NCBI GenBank assembly: GCA_963169345.1
Contig: CAUJCT010000047.1
Location: forward strand, 1 to 47,075
Length of the DNA stretch: 47,075 nucleotides
Source: Bacteroidota bacterium
GTDB lineage: Bacteria > Bacteroidota > Bacteroidia > NS11-12g > UBA955
Direction of reading: 5' to 3'
Shown here: positions 1 to 8,757 of the stretch, piece after piece
How positions within the stretch are numbered: the first letter of the stretch is position 1
How the letters are laid out: every line of letters starts with the position of its first letter
Made by a program: the position numbers and the translations under genes
The notes under the pieces: model-generated
Seen by the model: only the letters and a program-made list of their open reading frames with translations
Databases searched by the model: none
What the model was told of the DNA's origin: nothing

Positions 1-1
1 A

Positions 2-550
2 TATAAAAACACAAAGACTGGCGATTTGGATACGCAAATTTGTACCGGATTTTATTTTGATTCGGCTATTAGTAAGGGAGTTTACAACTACAGCAAACAC
101 ATAACCATTAAGTATGATGTGCTACAGAGAAATATCAGCAGTTCCTTTAATAAATGGACATTTTTCGATAAAGTGGGAGGATACGATGCGAATGCTACTC
201 CGCTTAGTAATTTCGCCTCATTTAATCTTGAAAGATCGTATAGTGAAGGAACGGGAATGATTACTCCAATTTATTATCAATTTGACAAAAAGGAATTCAC
301 AATAAATGGCACGTCTCGGACACAAATCATTGGGGTGGATAGTACAATGATTTTGCAGAGTAAATCATATAATAATATTGTAAAATTTGATGTTGATAGT
401 GATAATATTGGAGATGGCGGAAATTTGAATTCAGGTTGCAATTTTCCTCATACAATCTTTTTTTGGGCGAAAAATGTTGGACTTATTAAAAAGCAAGTTG
501 TATCATGTAATTATTCCTGGGAGTTAATAGAGTATAAAATAATTAATTAA
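2..550 (+). CDS. Hypothetical protein, C-terminal part (5' end outside window)
   Basis: The reading frame is open from the first bases of the window (Y-K-N-T-K-T-G-D before the TTG at 26) and ends at a TAA at 548-550, so this is the 3' end of a longer gene rather than a complete one. The visible 180 or so residues are rich in aromatic and Asn/Ser residues with alternating beta-strand character, as in Bacteroidota secreted or lipoprotein hypotheticals. I recognise no domain and no T9SS sorting tail. About 100 bases later a tRNA promoter begins, so nothing suggests an operon with what follows. Function unknown. Confidence 0.6.
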   Translation, partial: YKNTKTGDLDTQICTGFYFDSAISKGVYNYSKHITIKYDVLQRNISSSFNKWTFFDKVGGYDANATPLSNFASFNLERSYSEGTGMITPIYYQFDKKEFTINGTSRTQIIGVDSTMILQSKSYNNIVKFDVDSDNIGDGGNLNSGCNFPHTIFFWAKNVGLIKKQVVSCNYSWELIEYKIIN

Positions 551-646
551 AGAATAAAAAATCAAATTTGCTTTATTTTCTATTAGGTTTATACGCAGAC
601 ATATTTAAGCTTAAAAATCACATTCTAAATTCCAGTTTAATTTAAC

Positions 647-676
647 TTGTTAAAAATAAAAAAAAACGTAAATTTG
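647..676 (+). promoter_or_regulatory. Bacteroidota-type promoter for the tRNA locus
   Basis: TTG at 647-649 and TAAATTTG at 669-676 are separated by 19 bases, matching the Bacteroidota -33 (TTG) and -7 (TAnnTTTG) consensus. The first tRNA-like sequence starts 32 bases after the -7 box, so this promoter probably drives transcription through the broken copy into tRNA-Ala. Confidence 0.5.
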
Positions 677-707
677 CATCCCTTTTAGGGGAAGTTCTGA
701 AAAAAAT

Positions 708-828
708 GGGGGATTAGTCACCGACGCTAAGTCGGGATACTGACAAACGAAGTTTCGTCAGTGCTCAGCTGGCTAGAGCGTCCCGCAGTTACATGCGGGA
801 AGGTCACCGGTTCGACAGTCCTTCTAAT
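708..828 (+). pseudogene. Broken tRNA-like copy with hairpin insertion
   Basis: The first ten bases (708-717) and the stretch from 764 onward match the intact tRNA-Ala at 851, but 46 bases (718-763) are inserted in the D-arm. The insertion holds two hairpins, CCGAC/GTCGG and ACTGAC/GTCAGT. The anticodon arm is replaced by a 7-bp stem TCCCGCA/TGCGGGA with a 6-base loop, three bases longer than a canonical arm. The T-stem and acceptor 3' strand no longer pair well. The 15-20 bases before it also resemble those before tRNA-Ala, so it looks like a decayed tandem duplicate. It is unlikely to give a working tRNA. Confidence 0.6.
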
Positions 829-850
829 TAGTTCTTAAATAAAATTCCAT

Positions 851-924
851 GGGGGATTAGCTCAGCTGGCTAGAGCGTTTGCATGGCATGCAAAAGGTCA
901 TCGGTTCGACTCCGATATTCTCCA
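851..924 (+). tRNA. tRNA-Ala (anticodon GGC)
   Basis: A full cloverleaf can be drawn: acceptor GGGGGAT with ATTCTCC, D-arm GCTC...GAGC, anticodon stem TTTGC/GCAAA with loop ATGGCAT (anticodon GGC), and T-arm ATCGG/CCGAT with loop TTCGACT. The G3:U70 pair that marks alanine tRNAs is present. The discriminator is A924; only CC of the CCA tail follows (CCT), so CCA is probably added after transcription. The 3' half is the core of the integration site of the element to its right, which restores the tRNA end on insertion. Confidence 0.93.
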
Positions 925-926
925 CC
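881..926 (+). repeat. attL: left 46-bp att core within tRNA-Ala
   Basis: Identical to 18774-18819 over 46 bases, starting GCATGGCATGC and ending CTCCACC. Sequence differs immediately on both sides (T880 versus G18773; T927 versus C18820), which defines the core limits. Confidence 0.9.
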
Positions 927-936
927 TTACTCTCAC

Positions 937-969
937 AAGGCTTTCAGGAAACTGAAAGCCTTCTTTTTT
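937..969 (+). terminator. Intrinsic terminator after tRNA-Ala
   Basis: An 11-bp perfect stem (937-947 with 952-962), loop GAAA, is followed by CTTTTTT. It lies inside the element, 13 bases after the tRNA end, so the element supplies the terminator for the tRNA it occupies. Confidence 0.85.
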
Positions 970-975
970 GGATTC

Positions 976-999
976 GGTTTAAACATGGTTTAAACATTT
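976..999. repeat. Left-end GTTTAAAC arm repeat
   Basis: Two copies of the palindrome GTTTAAAC separated by ATG. The same double palindrome occurs at 18627-18650 upstream of the integrase and at 21033-21056. Position inside both element ends suggests arm-type binding sites for the integrase or an excisionase; this is inference. Confidence 0.6.
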
Positions 1000-1052
1000 T
1001 TAGATAAAATAATAATTTCTTACATTTGCTTTAGCGTCCACTTCTCAAATTA

Positions 1053-2714
1053 ATGATCGACACTATATATCTACTTAAATACTCTGATTTATATAATTCC
1101 ACAACCAGTGACCCTTTAGATTATATTATAGATACCTCATTAGAAGATTTATATAAATTTATAAGTCTAAAGCATAATAACACTTTAAATTATAATAACT
1201 TCTTCTCAGATAAGAAAGTTCAAAGTAATATAAATAACAATGTAAGAAAACTTTATTCAAAGTTAAGAAGCGATAGAATTGAAATCTTAAGTGATTTGGG
1301 ATTTTTAATATTAATTGAGCTTATTCTATCGAATAAAGACAAATTCACCTCAAAAAACAAGGATAAAGATCTGTTTGAAATTTCTATTTTTAAATCAATT
1401 CTTGCAGTAAATGAACAAATTGATGCAAAGGAAAATATTGGCGTAAATCAAATTGTTAAATCCGATTCAGATATTAATAGAATAGCAAATTTTTTAATCT
1501 TAAATCAATTTGTTGTTGCTGACACCGAAATAAATAGGAGCAATAATGATTTATTGAAATATATTTATACAACTCTAGTTAAATTTCAAAAACTATTTTA
1601 TTTCATAAATATACATTTACCTGAATTTATCCCGCATCTAATCAATCAATTTAAATTCAAAAATGAAGTAGATTTTATTAAAAAAGTAAAAGATTTTTTA
1701 ATGATTTTATTTATTGAAATTAAATTAAAAGCAGGAAATGAAATTATTGTTGAAAAAGAAGATGATATTGTTTTTTTCAATTCACTTATATCGGAAAAAG
1801 TTGAAATAGTTGAGGATTTTCAAAAGATTAAAGAAAACCCAATCTTGAAAATTAGCAATAATAGATATACGTACTTTGATTTTTTATTTATTGTAGATCG
1901 CTTTTATAAAGGTATAAAATTTAATTTTAAACACTATTTTGAGCAAGACCCAACAAATAAGAAAAGATTTGGAGACTTCTTTTCCTTTTACAATCTTGAA
2001 TTTTCCGAAAAATTTATTTTTAGAACAATTCTTGATGAAATATTTCAAAAAAAGTACTTCAAAAAACTAAGCAAATCTAAAGAAGAGATTGATAACGAAC
2101 CAGATTATTATTTGCGTTACAATAATGATATATTTTTATTTGAGAGTAAAGACATTCTCATAAATAAATCTATAAAAGCAAGCCATGATTTAAATGCATT
2201 CAAAAGTGAATTGAATAAGAAATTATTTGTTCATGATGGGAAGCCTGTTGGAATTGGTCAATTAATTTCGCATATAGAAAAAATAATCACTAAATCATTT
2301 GAATTTGACGACTATAAGGATAAAATGAACCATGACAATCTAAAAATTTACCCAATAATTGTTTTACATGAAAGAATTTTTGATATATCAGCCCTGAATT
2401 ATCTATTAAATGATTGGTTTATTGATGCAGTCCAAGGAAAACTTGGGGGTTCATATAATTCACGGAAAATAAAGAGTTTAATTTTAATTGATATAGACAC
2501 TTTAATATCATTTAAGGAGCACCTTAAATTGAAAGACAGAAATTTTAGGGATTTATTGGATTTACATTTAAGTGAGATGAATAAAAAACTCTCATCTTTT
2601 CGTTCCGAAGAGGAAAAAAACAAAAAAATACATAGAAAACTAATGCCTATTTCTTATAGAATCGATGTGAATATTTCATCTGAGATACTTAAAGAGTTTG
2701 AACATTTAAATTAA
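1053..2714 (+). CDS. Candidate PD-(D/E)xK nuclease, outward-facing cargo
   Basis: A 553-aa protein, the only element gene on the plus strand. Residues about 349-367 read PDYYLRYNNDIFLFESKD; the aspartate at 351 and the E364-S-K366 pair at the end of a hydrophobic strand have the spacing and form of the PD-(D/E)xK nuclease core. The rest is helical, Lys/Asn/Ile rich and without domains I recognise. It is noticeably more AT-rich than the neighbouring methylase and helicase genes, which suggests separate acquisition. TACATTTG at 1021-1028 is a plausible -7 box; the leader would be about 20 bases. A defence role is inferred from the fold guess and context. It could be a non-nuclease protein with a chance motif. 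Confidence 0.65.
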   Translation: MIDTIYLLKYSDLYNSTTSDPLDYIIDTSLEDLYKFISLKHNNTLNYNNFFSDKKVQSNINNNVRKLYSKLRSDRIEILSDLGFLILIELILSNKDKFTSKNKDKDLFEISIFKSILAVNEQIDAKENIGVNQIVKSDSDINRIANFLILNQFVVADTEINRSNNDLLKYIYTTLVKFQKLFYFINIHLPEFIPHLINQFKFKNEVDFIKKVKDFLMILFIEIKLKAGNEIIVEKEDDIVFFNSLISEKVEIVEDFQKIKENPILKISNNRYTYFDFLFIVDRFYKGIKFNFKHYFEQDPTNKKRFGDFFSFYNLEFSEKFIFRTILDEIFQKKYFKKLSKSKEEIDNEPDYYLRYNNDIFLFESKDILINKSIKASHDLNAFKSELNKKLFVHDGKPVGIGQLISHIEKIITKSFEFDDYKDKMNHDNLKIYPIIVLHERIFDISALNYLLNDWFIDAVQGKLGGSYNSRKIKSLILIDIDTLISFKEHLKLKDRNFRDLLDLHLSEMNKKLSSFRSEEEKNKKIHRKLMPISYRIDVNISSEILKEFEHLN

Positions 2715-2715
2715 A

Positions 2716-2772
2716 TTGGCAGCGTCTAAAGAGAGAAACATCAACGAGTCGACGCATAATTGTTCTTGCCAA
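2716..2772. terminator. Structured region between convergent genes
   Basis: Nested inverted repeats TTGGCA (2716-2721)/TGCCAA (2767-2772) and GCGTC (2722-2726)/GACGC (2751-2755) sit exactly between two convergent stop codons. They may form a bidirectional terminator, although no clear T-run follows. Confidence 0.35.
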
Positions 2773-2786
2773 AAACTTTAAGACAT

Positions 2787-4067
2787 TTATTTTTTATCTA
2801 AACTATACCCAAGTAAAATTTCAAATGCTTTATAGAAAAATCGTCTATTACATAAATTTAACAATGGAATAATTTCCTCATTTCCTGACTTCATGAAAAA
2901 AAACTGTTTGCTAAAGTTTCTGTGTTGGATAAACAGTTTGTTATCAGATATGTAAACAGTTTTAATTTCGTCAAATCTATAAGTAAATTCTTTATTATCT
3001 TCTTTTAAGAATGTTATTTCTCCTATCCCTAACTTAATGTATTTTGAGTATTTGTTAGAAGTATGGTCATAGATAGTGAACCACAAGCAGCCGGCCTGCT
3101 GCAATTTGAATTCCATGTTGTCCAAAAGGTATATTGTCCAATAATGTTCAATCATTCTACAGAAATTTATAGAACTAAATTGCCCCTGAATATCTGTTTC
3201 CTTGTAATATACACCTTTGTCAACATATGGTATTTCTCCATTGTTGTTGTTTAAAAAAAGATATATGTACTCAGTGTTCTGAAGTTTTTTTTCATAATAG
3301 TGTTCCATTTGATAAACATATAGGTCTGTAACCTTTTCAAAATTCATTTCAAAATCTGTTACTAAATTCTCAAGGTGATTATGAAATATATATTTTGCAA
3401 AACCATTTAATCCAATAAAATAATTGTATCGTATTACATTTTCCGGCCTGGTTATTAACCAGACATAAAATGAATAAATGGCAAATGGCAAAACTGCCCA
3501 AACAAATGCCCAAAAATAATTTGGTCTAAAAAGTACAATAATTGCCGCACTCAACAAAATCGAAATTAAATAGCCGAAAAATATCCTAACTAAATTAGGC
3601 TTTGTTTGGGGCTCAAACTTTTCGTCTTTTTTGTAATTGCTATTTGCTCCTATTATTTTGCCAATGTACTTAGGAATTTTAAAAAAATGAAAGCCAATAA
3701 TCCTATTTCCGTATAAATCATACTCTGGGCTTACAGAAGGTGTTTCATTTATCGATCTGTCTTTAGAGTTGAAAACATTTTTAAAAGGTTCATGTTCAAA
3801 TTTTGCATTTGTATTTGATGAATTAGTGTCATTAAAAACATTTTCCTTACCAAAATGCAAATTGTATTTTAAGTCGTACACTTTTCTTTTTTCCGAATCT
3901 AATAAAATATTATACGCTTCAGTAATTTCAATAAATTTTTCCGAATTTGAATCCCCGTCAAAATTTTTATCAGGATGATATTTAACAGCTAAAACTCTAT
4001 AAGCTTTCTTCACTTCACTCTCTGTCGCCGAAGAGTCAATTTTCAGAGTCTTGTATAAATCTTTCAT
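2787..4067 (-). CDS. Membrane-anchored J-domain (DnaJ-like) protein
   Basis: A 426-aa protein. Residues 1-66 form a J domain with the invariant HPD at 31-33 and a matching helix IV ([10 protein letters not shown]). J domains recruit and stimulate DnaK. A linker with Asn/Ser follows, then two closely spaced hydrophobic segments around 160-205. The C-terminal 200 residues are unlike any family I recognise; there are no zinc-finger or substrate-binding domains of true DnaJ. It lies downstream of the RepA gene in the same direction, separated by 77 bases that contain the GTAAC repeats. It may couple host DnaK to a membrane step or to an element or phage protein; that role is inference. Confidence 0.8.
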   Translation of the reverse strand: MKDLYKTLKIDSSATESEVKKAYRVLAVKYHPDKNFDGDSNSEKFIEITEAYNILLDSEKRKVYDLKYNLHFGKENVFNDTNSSNTNAKFEHEPFKNVFNSKDRSINETPSVSPEYDLYGNRIIGFHFFKIPKYIGKIIGANSNYKKDEKFEPQTKPNLVRIFFGYLISILLSAAIIVLFRPNYFWAFVWAVLPFAIYSFYVWLITRPENVIRYNYFIGLNGFAKYIFHNHLENLVTDFEMNFEKVTDLYVYQMEHYYEKKLQNTEYIYLFLNNNNGEIPYVDKGVYYKETDIQGQFSSINFCRMIEHYWTIYLLDNMEFKLQQAGCLWFTIYDHTSNKYSKYIKLGIGEITFLKEDNKEFTYRFDEIKTVYISDNKLFIQHRNFSKQFFFMKSGNEEIIPLLNLCNRRFFYKAFEILLGYSLDKK

Positions 4068-4116
4068 TTAATAAATTAGATTCAAAGATATTAAAATTTA
4101 GCATTAACGTAACACC

Positions 4117-4149
4117 CGTAACAGTGTAACACTCCGTTACACTGTTACG
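4117..4149. repeat. Perfect 14-bp inverted repeat of GTAAC motifs at the repA 3' end
   Basis: 4117-4130 pairs perfectly with 4136-4149 around a 5-base spacer. The right arm contains the TAA stop of the RepA gene (4145-4147). Upstream on the plus strand are further GTAACA motifs (from 4108), giving five GTAAC/GTTAC units in about 42 bases. No T-run follows in the minus direction, so a simple terminator is less likely than an iteron-like replication or binding site. Degenerate versions accompany both RepA remnants (24184-24228, 25884-25918). Confidence 0.55.
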
Positions 4150-5200
4150 AATCATCACCATACCCATTCCGGTCTAATACCCGCTTTACCTTCATTTTAT
4201 TAGTGCCGAGGGCTTCGGCAATCTTGCCGTAAGACAAATTCTGGGTGTTACGAAGTTCAATGATCTGTTGTTCCAGCACATCTAATTCGCCATCACTTTG
4301 CAGTCGGAGGTGCTCTCGTTCGTCGGCAAAGTCTCTGAACTGGAATTGAAGACGGTTGTAATCCATCACTATTTCGCATAGCAAGACGTTCTGTGAGTCG
4401 TATTTCACTTCGGTGGCTCTTGCCTTTATCTGCTTGATGTAACGCAGGGATTTGTCTTGTGAGCTGGGTCCTATAGCAAAAATGCTGTCGGCGAAATTGG
4501 AGAGCTGTTTGCTTCCGGCCAGATCGTTCATGGTTACAGGGCTGCTGTGACTGCGTTTTGGGGTATGTGCCAGGGCAAGTATGGATAAACCGTATTTCCT
4601 TGCCAGCTTCTTCAGTTCTTTCATCAATGGCAGGGCTTCTTTGGCCGTATCGGTTGACTGCGTTTTAAGATAAGTGAGGTTGTCGATGATGAGGATTTTT
4701 GCACCTGTCCCCGCAATGGCATCTTCGATGGATATAAAAAGCTCCTGCTCGAAATTCTCGAAATCAGTGCAATTGGGGTTAATCAATATCCGCTTGAAAT
4801 TCTCGTCAAAAATGTAATGCAGCTTGTAGTCGATGGAATAGCGTTTTTCAAACTGTTTATCGCTCATTTCGAAGTCGAAGTATAAAACGGTCTGCTTTTC
4901 GGCATTCAGTTTAAATCCCGGTATAGGCTTGCCGCTGCTGATGGAATCGGCAATCTGAACTGCCAGTATAGATTTGCCGAGATTGGAGTCTGCAAACAGA
5001 ATGCAGATCTCCTCCTCGTGCCAAAGCTCTCCGAACAACATTTCGGGTACTGGTCTGTAATGGGCGTCCAGCAAACATTGGTTGGCTGAACGCACCAACA
5101 ACAATTCTGATTTTTCTTCTTGTACCGGCTCAAGAGCTTTTACTTGAGACTTCTCAATCAGCTTAACACCGTTCAATTTAATGGGTTTAAATTCTATCAT
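4145..5200 (-). CDS. RepA-like RecA-fold ATPase (replicative helicase type) with C-terminal HTH
   Basis: A 351-aa protein of the AAA_25/RepA type common on Bacteroidota integrative elements. The Walker A region is ADSNLGKS at 70-77, with Ala in place of the usual first Gly. Walker B is ILIIDNLTY around 169-177, followed by the ALAHTPKR motif of hexameric RepA/DnaB-like ATPases. Residues about 305-345 form a helix-turn-helix (LSYGKIAEALGTNKMKVKRV). It probably unwinds element DNA for replication after excision. The start ATG overlaps the upstream stop by ATGA, so it is translationally coupled to the 104-aa gene. Two 3' fragments of close relatives lie at 24222 and 25915. Confidence 0.8.
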   Translation of the reverse strand: MIEFKPIKLNGVKLIEKSQVKALEPVQEEKSELLLVRSANQCLLDAHYRPVPEMLFGELWHEEEICILFADSNLGKSILAVQIADSISSGKPIPGFKLNAEKQTVLYFDFEMSDKQFEKRYSIDYKLHYIFDENFKRILINPNCTDFENFEQELFISIEDAIAGTGAKILIIDNLTYLKTQSTDTAKEALPLMKELKKLARKYGLSILALAHTPKRSHSSPVTMNDLAGSKQLSNFADSIFAIGPSSQDKSLRYIKQIKARATEVKYDSQNVLLCEIVMDYNRLQFQFRDFADEREHLRLQSDGELDVLEQQIIELRNTQNLSYGKIAEALGTNKMKVKRVLDRNGYGDDS

Positions 5201-5511
5201 AGCAGTTCGTCAGGCACTCTTATTTTTGACCAATTCCATTTACTATAATCGACATTGAATTCAATCAGATGACCTACTAATGCGTAATTCATGTTTTCAA
5301 GTCTTTCCATCTCGTGTTCTACCCAAGCCCAAGCATCCGGGTTTTTAAACATGTATATCCCATTATTGATTTCAGTCAATGCTGAAATCTTTTTATTCAA
5401 CATATCTACCAATTGCGGATTAACGTTTCCGCTGGCAATGTGTTTGTGCAAGAATTCAATTTCACCTTCAATGAAATCTTCCAGTTCAAGATTACCGTAA
5501 TTTATACTCAT
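5197..5511 (-). CDS. Small hypothetical protein of the replication module
   Basis: A 104-aa acidic, mostly helical protein (for example LEDFIEGEIEFLHKHIASG near the N-terminus) without a recognisable domain. Both ends overlap neighbours by ATGA: its start overlaps the stop of the HTH gene upstream and its stop overlaps the RepA start. Such tight coupling in the order HTH, small protein, RepA suggests a role in initiation or regulation of replication, but that is inference from context only. Confidence 0.7.
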   Translation of the reverse strand: MSINYGNLELEDFIEGEIEFLHKHIASGNVNPQLVDMLNKKISALTEINNGIYMFKNPDAWAWVEHEMERLENMNYALVGHLIEFNVDYSKWNWSKIRVPDELL

Positions 5512-5834
5512 ATCTTGCCCTCCTTGATTAATTGAACCTTTAACTCTTCAACACTCATTTTTCTGCCCTGCATCAGCCAGTTTTCGAGGTCTGATCTCAG
5601 GAACAATACTCTCTTTGCTCTTTTGATGAAAGGAATAAGCCCTTTGGACGTGTAACCATAAATGGTTTGTTCGGCAAGACTCAAAAATTGAGAAGCTTCT
5701 TTAATGTTCAGGAATTTGTCTTCGGCATCCTGTTGTACCAATTCTTGTTTGGGTTGTTCGCTTAAGACTTTGCGAACTGAAGCCTGGATTAAATTTTCGA
5801 GGTCTTCTTTTGTGGTGATTACTAAATTGTGCAT
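5508..5834 (-). CDS. Excisionase-like HTH_17 DNA-binding protein
   Basis: A 108-aa protein. Residues about 42-95 match the HTH_17/MerR-like fold of excisionases and AlpA-type regulators: FLNIKEASQFLSLAEQTIYG, then a wing ending RVLFLRSDLENWL. The N-terminal 40 residues are a charged helix. In Bacteroidota elements such proteins commonly precede the RepA-like gene and act as excisionase or transcription activator. It overlaps the next gene by ATGA. A second protein of the same design is encoded at 15491-15799, with a similar N-terminal helix, so the element carries two HTH_17 proteins. Confidence 0.78.
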   Translation of the reverse strand: MHNLVITTKEDLENLIQASVRKVLSEQPKQELVQQDAEDKFLNIKEASQFLSLAEQTIYGYTSKGLIPFIKRAKRVLFLRSDLENWLMQGRKMSVEELKVQLIKEGKI

Positions 5835-5896
5835 CGATAAAATTTATTTAACGATGCAAAAGACGGTCAAAACGGGTGGTTGGGTAAGGTGTCGGG

Positions 5897-6793
5897 TTAC
5901 CCGATATTTTCGGATTTCTTTTTTGAGTTTTCGATTTCTGACTTCATTTCATTAACAATTTTATTCATTCCTAAGTCTTGAAAATAATTGATAACAAATT
6001 CATAGTCTCTAATTTGTGAACTGTTAAGTTTCCTGAAAGGCAAATTTAGAAATTTATAAATATTGGTATTTTTAATGGATGCAGCTCCAAGCTCTCTGCC
6101 TGTTAAAAATCGAGCAAATTCTGCTAATTTAGTAATATCAGCACCAGCGCTTTTATGCTCAAAGTGTTTGATTAAATACTTGAATGCAATCATTTGGCGC
6201 ATTAATGTAAAATCTTTTTTAAATCGTTTAATTTGATCAGTATCTCCTGTTGAAATTGGCATCTCTGAATCTTGAAAATCTGAAATATCACTTTTTCTGT
6301 TAAGATTTTCAAAACTCACAAATTCCACAATTTCTTCTGGATTCGATGAGTCACTTACTTGATGCAACTTCCCTAATAGATGTTTAGCAGCCTGCCATTT
6401 TGCAATCAATTCAACCGTTTGAACTTCGTCAAGTTGTATATTTTCAGGAAGCGCCAGCTCTTTACCTCGAAATTTTTCCTTTATTGTATTTAAATGCTCG
6501 GAAATAAAGAAATCAATAATTGGCTCTTCATATTCGGCCATTCGGTATTTGAATTCTTGGAACAAATTTTCCGTATATGCATCAGGCATTAATCCATTGG
6601 ATGAAATACGTTTCGCTGAAAACAATTGTATTTTCTCATAAAGGTCGTTTTTAAATTGACCTAATCGTACATACAGTTTCTTGCCATTTGGCTCAAATAG
6701 TGAGCTTTTTAAATCTAAGCATAGGTCTTTGTATGTTTCTTCGAAGTGATTATTGAATACTTCGTTTAATGGTTGGCTAATTTCTTTGTCCAC
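5897..6793 (-). CDS. Hypothetical protein between the Hma-like system and the replication module
   Basis: A 298-aa soluble, helical, charged protein. The start codon is GTG (6791-6793); no in-frame ATG lies close by. No domain recognised; a conserved-looking segment near the C-terminus reads KLAEFARFLTGRELGAAS. It is separated by 110 bases from the end of the ATPase gene upstream and by 62 bases from the HTH gene downstream, both in the same direction. It could belong to either unit. Function unknown. Confidence 0.65.
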   Translation of the reverse strand: MDKEISQPLNEVFNNHFEETYKDLCLDLKSSLFEPNGKKLYVRLGQFKNDLYEKIQLFSAKRISSNGLMPDAYTENLFQEFKYRMAEYEEPIIDFFISEHLNTIKEKFRGKELALPENIQLDEVQTVELIAKWQAAKHLLGKLHQVSDSSNPEEIVEFVSFENLNRKSDISDFQDSEMPISTGDTDQIKRFKKDFTLMRQMIAFKYLIKHFEHKSAGADITKLAEFARFLTGRELGAASIKNTNIYKFLNLPFRKLNSSQIRDYEFVINYFQDLGMNKIVNEMKSEIENSKKKSENIG

Positions 6794-6903
6794 TATTTAT
6801 AATTTACATTTGAAAATATAATTATTAATTTTTGTCTGCCAAGTCCTGCAAAAAACAATATTCAACTTTTCCACTCGATATTTTTTGTTACTCATTTTCA
6901 TAT

Positions 6904-8757
6904 TTAAAACTTCCTTTCAGTTCTTAAAAGTTGCCCGTTTGAAGAAATTAAGATTTCTTCCCAGAAATCAGAGTTTTGGGTCTTGTCTGACTTATTATAG
7001 TTTTTGTTATAGAATACTTTAAGGTTTTCCAAGCCGTGTTGAGTTGAACCTTTAGGGTCTGTGTTCTTAGTTATCCAATAGTTAACCATTCCTTTTGAGA
7101 TTACAGAGTCCTTTCCAGGTTCTTTCAGAAGTCTAAAGTCGTCCTCAAGCTTTATTTCAAATTTGTAAGTGTCTGTACCGTCTGATAATTCAAACTCAAC
7201 TTGTTCCCCACGTTTTAAAAATGGTTCATTCTGAATTTGCCGTAATGCTTTTAATGTGTCTAAGCAATTGCCCACTTCACTGTTGAACTTAGGAACATCA
7301 TAGCTGTCATGACTTGTTGGATTTAAAACAAACTTTCGGTGACTATCTAAATCTTCGAAAAGTTGCTTGTCTAACCCAGCCCCTTCTGCAAATGAGATAA
7401 GTTGCTTGATTAGTCCGTTTAGGTCGTGTAGGTTGTACTCAATTGTATATTGCCACTTTTTGGGTAAAAATTCTTTGCAAAATGCCTCAGCTTCTTTCCT
7501 TAGGAAATTACCTGCAATCTCGTATTCTTTGAATTGAAAATATTTCTCAGCCTTGTCAAGATAGGTTTCAGAAGTTTTGATAAGTGGTTGCGGAATACCG
7601 TCTTTTTCACATTCATACATTTCAATATACTTCCAGTTGGTTTGATTAAATTTCTTTATTCTATGTCTTAGTAGCTCAAAGAAATTACGATCATGCGTAA
7701 GAATGATTAACTGATATTCAGTAAACTCTTGTAAAATAATGTCGAGAACAATTTCTCTATTACTCATGTCAAGACTTATCAAAACATCGTCCAATATCAA
7801 GAATTTTGGGGTGTCGGGTGCTACAACCCCGCTCAACTTTTGACCTAACATGGACAAACGGATTGAAAGTGCAATTGCAGTTAGCTTTGCTTCATTTAAA
7901 AAAGTATGCGGACGAGTAATTTTTTGTTTATGAGTAGGAATGTGAGCATGATTGAAATGGGCATGAATAAAAACATTTGGAGCAATGGTCTTGTGATTTC
8001 TTTGCGTGGTGCTGCCATCTACAAATGCATCATAAGAGCAGTTCACAATTTCAAAGCTTACTGTAAACGGCTGCTTGAATTTATCCAAATATTCATTTAC
8101 AGATTCTACAATAGAATCAAAATAGAACTGTAGCTCTGTGTTGAATTTATGAACGGCTGCAACAAATGTTTTATAGGGCTGCTCATGCATTTTTCCTCTC
8201 GGTTGCATTCCGGGTTTGATATAATCCCACCACTCTTGAGCATTAGCAGTTCCTGCTACTGCATCATGCCTTATAAGGTTTTCTCTGAGATTTATAAAAG
8301 GCAGTATTTCCTTATTCATAATTGGGAACAAGTCAATTTGTTGTGGATTCTTAAAATCATGGATTTTAGAAAGCAACTTGTAATTGATTAGTTCACTTCC
8401 CTGAACTGCTTGGCGAATAAGTGTGCCTGTTTTGGTGTTAACAGTTGAATTGGATATTTGCTTGTCAGAGGTTGACTTGTGGTCATCCTCAAAAACTATT
8501 TTTATGTAACTATCGTCTGCATCGGGAGCAAAGCGATTACGCAAGTTTTCATCATGATTATGTTGAAAATATTTCTGTACTTTTTGGGGAGTGTCTTTAA
8601 AAACACTTTGCAAAAAAGTGTACAATGCCCAATACAAACTACTTTTTCCACTTCCGTTTTCTCCGAAAATGAGTGCATTTTGTCTTTCAAGGTCTATGGT
8701 AACTTCTCCATAGAAGAACTTGAAGTGTTTGAGGTTTATCTGTTTAATCTTATTCAT
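6904..8757 (-). CDS. SMC/RecF-like ATPase, third gene of Hma-like defence system
   Basis: A 617-aa protein. The N-terminus has an ABC-type Walker A FGENGSGKSS (31-40). A Walker B-like LILDDVLISLD near residue 320 and a following ILTHD switch histidine are as in RecF/SMC/OLD-type ATPases. There is no long coiled coil; the part between the motifs is about 280 residues, and the last 250 residues form a separate helical region. Its start overlaps the methylase stop as TAATG, so it is made together with the methylase. In the helicase-methylase-ATPase (Hma) arrangement this would be the ATPase subunit. I assign the system by gene content and order, from memory of the class, so the name is less certain than the domains. 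Confidence 0.8.
   Translation of the reverse strand: MNKIKQINLKHFKFFYGEVTIDLERQNALIFGENGSGKSSLYWALYTFLQSVFKDTPQKVQKYFQHNHDENLRNRFAPDADDSYIKIVFEDDHKSTSDKQISNSTVNTKTGTLIRQAVQGSELINYKLLSKIHDFKNPQQIDLFPIMNKEILPFINLRENLIRHDAVAGTANAQEWWDYIKPGMQPRGKMHEQPYKTFVAAVHKFNTELQFYFDSIVESVNEYLDKFKQPFTVSFEIVNCSYDAFVDGSTTQRNHKTIAPNVFIHAHFNHAHIPTHKQKITRPHTFLNEAKLTAIALSIRLSMLGQKLSGVVAPDTPKFLILDDVLISLDMSNREIVLDIILQEFTEYQLIILTHDRNFFELLRHRIKKFNQTNWKYIEMYECEKDGIPQPLIKTSETYLDKAEKYFQFKEYEIAGNFLRKEAEAFCKEFLPKKWQYTIEYNLHDLNGLIKQLISFAEGAGLDKQLFEDLDSHRKFVLNPTSHDSYDVPKFNSEVGNCLDTLKALRQIQNEPFLKRGEQVEFELSDGTDTYKFEIKLEDDFRLLKEPGKDSVISKGMVNYWITKNTDPKGSTQHGLENLKVFYNKNYNKSDKTQNSDFWEEILISSNGQLLRTERKF

Noticed and set aside
708..828. 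A second functional tRNA
   Set aside because: A 46-base insertion in the D-arm, a non-canonical anticodon arm and poor acceptor pairing make it unlikely to fold as a working tRNA.
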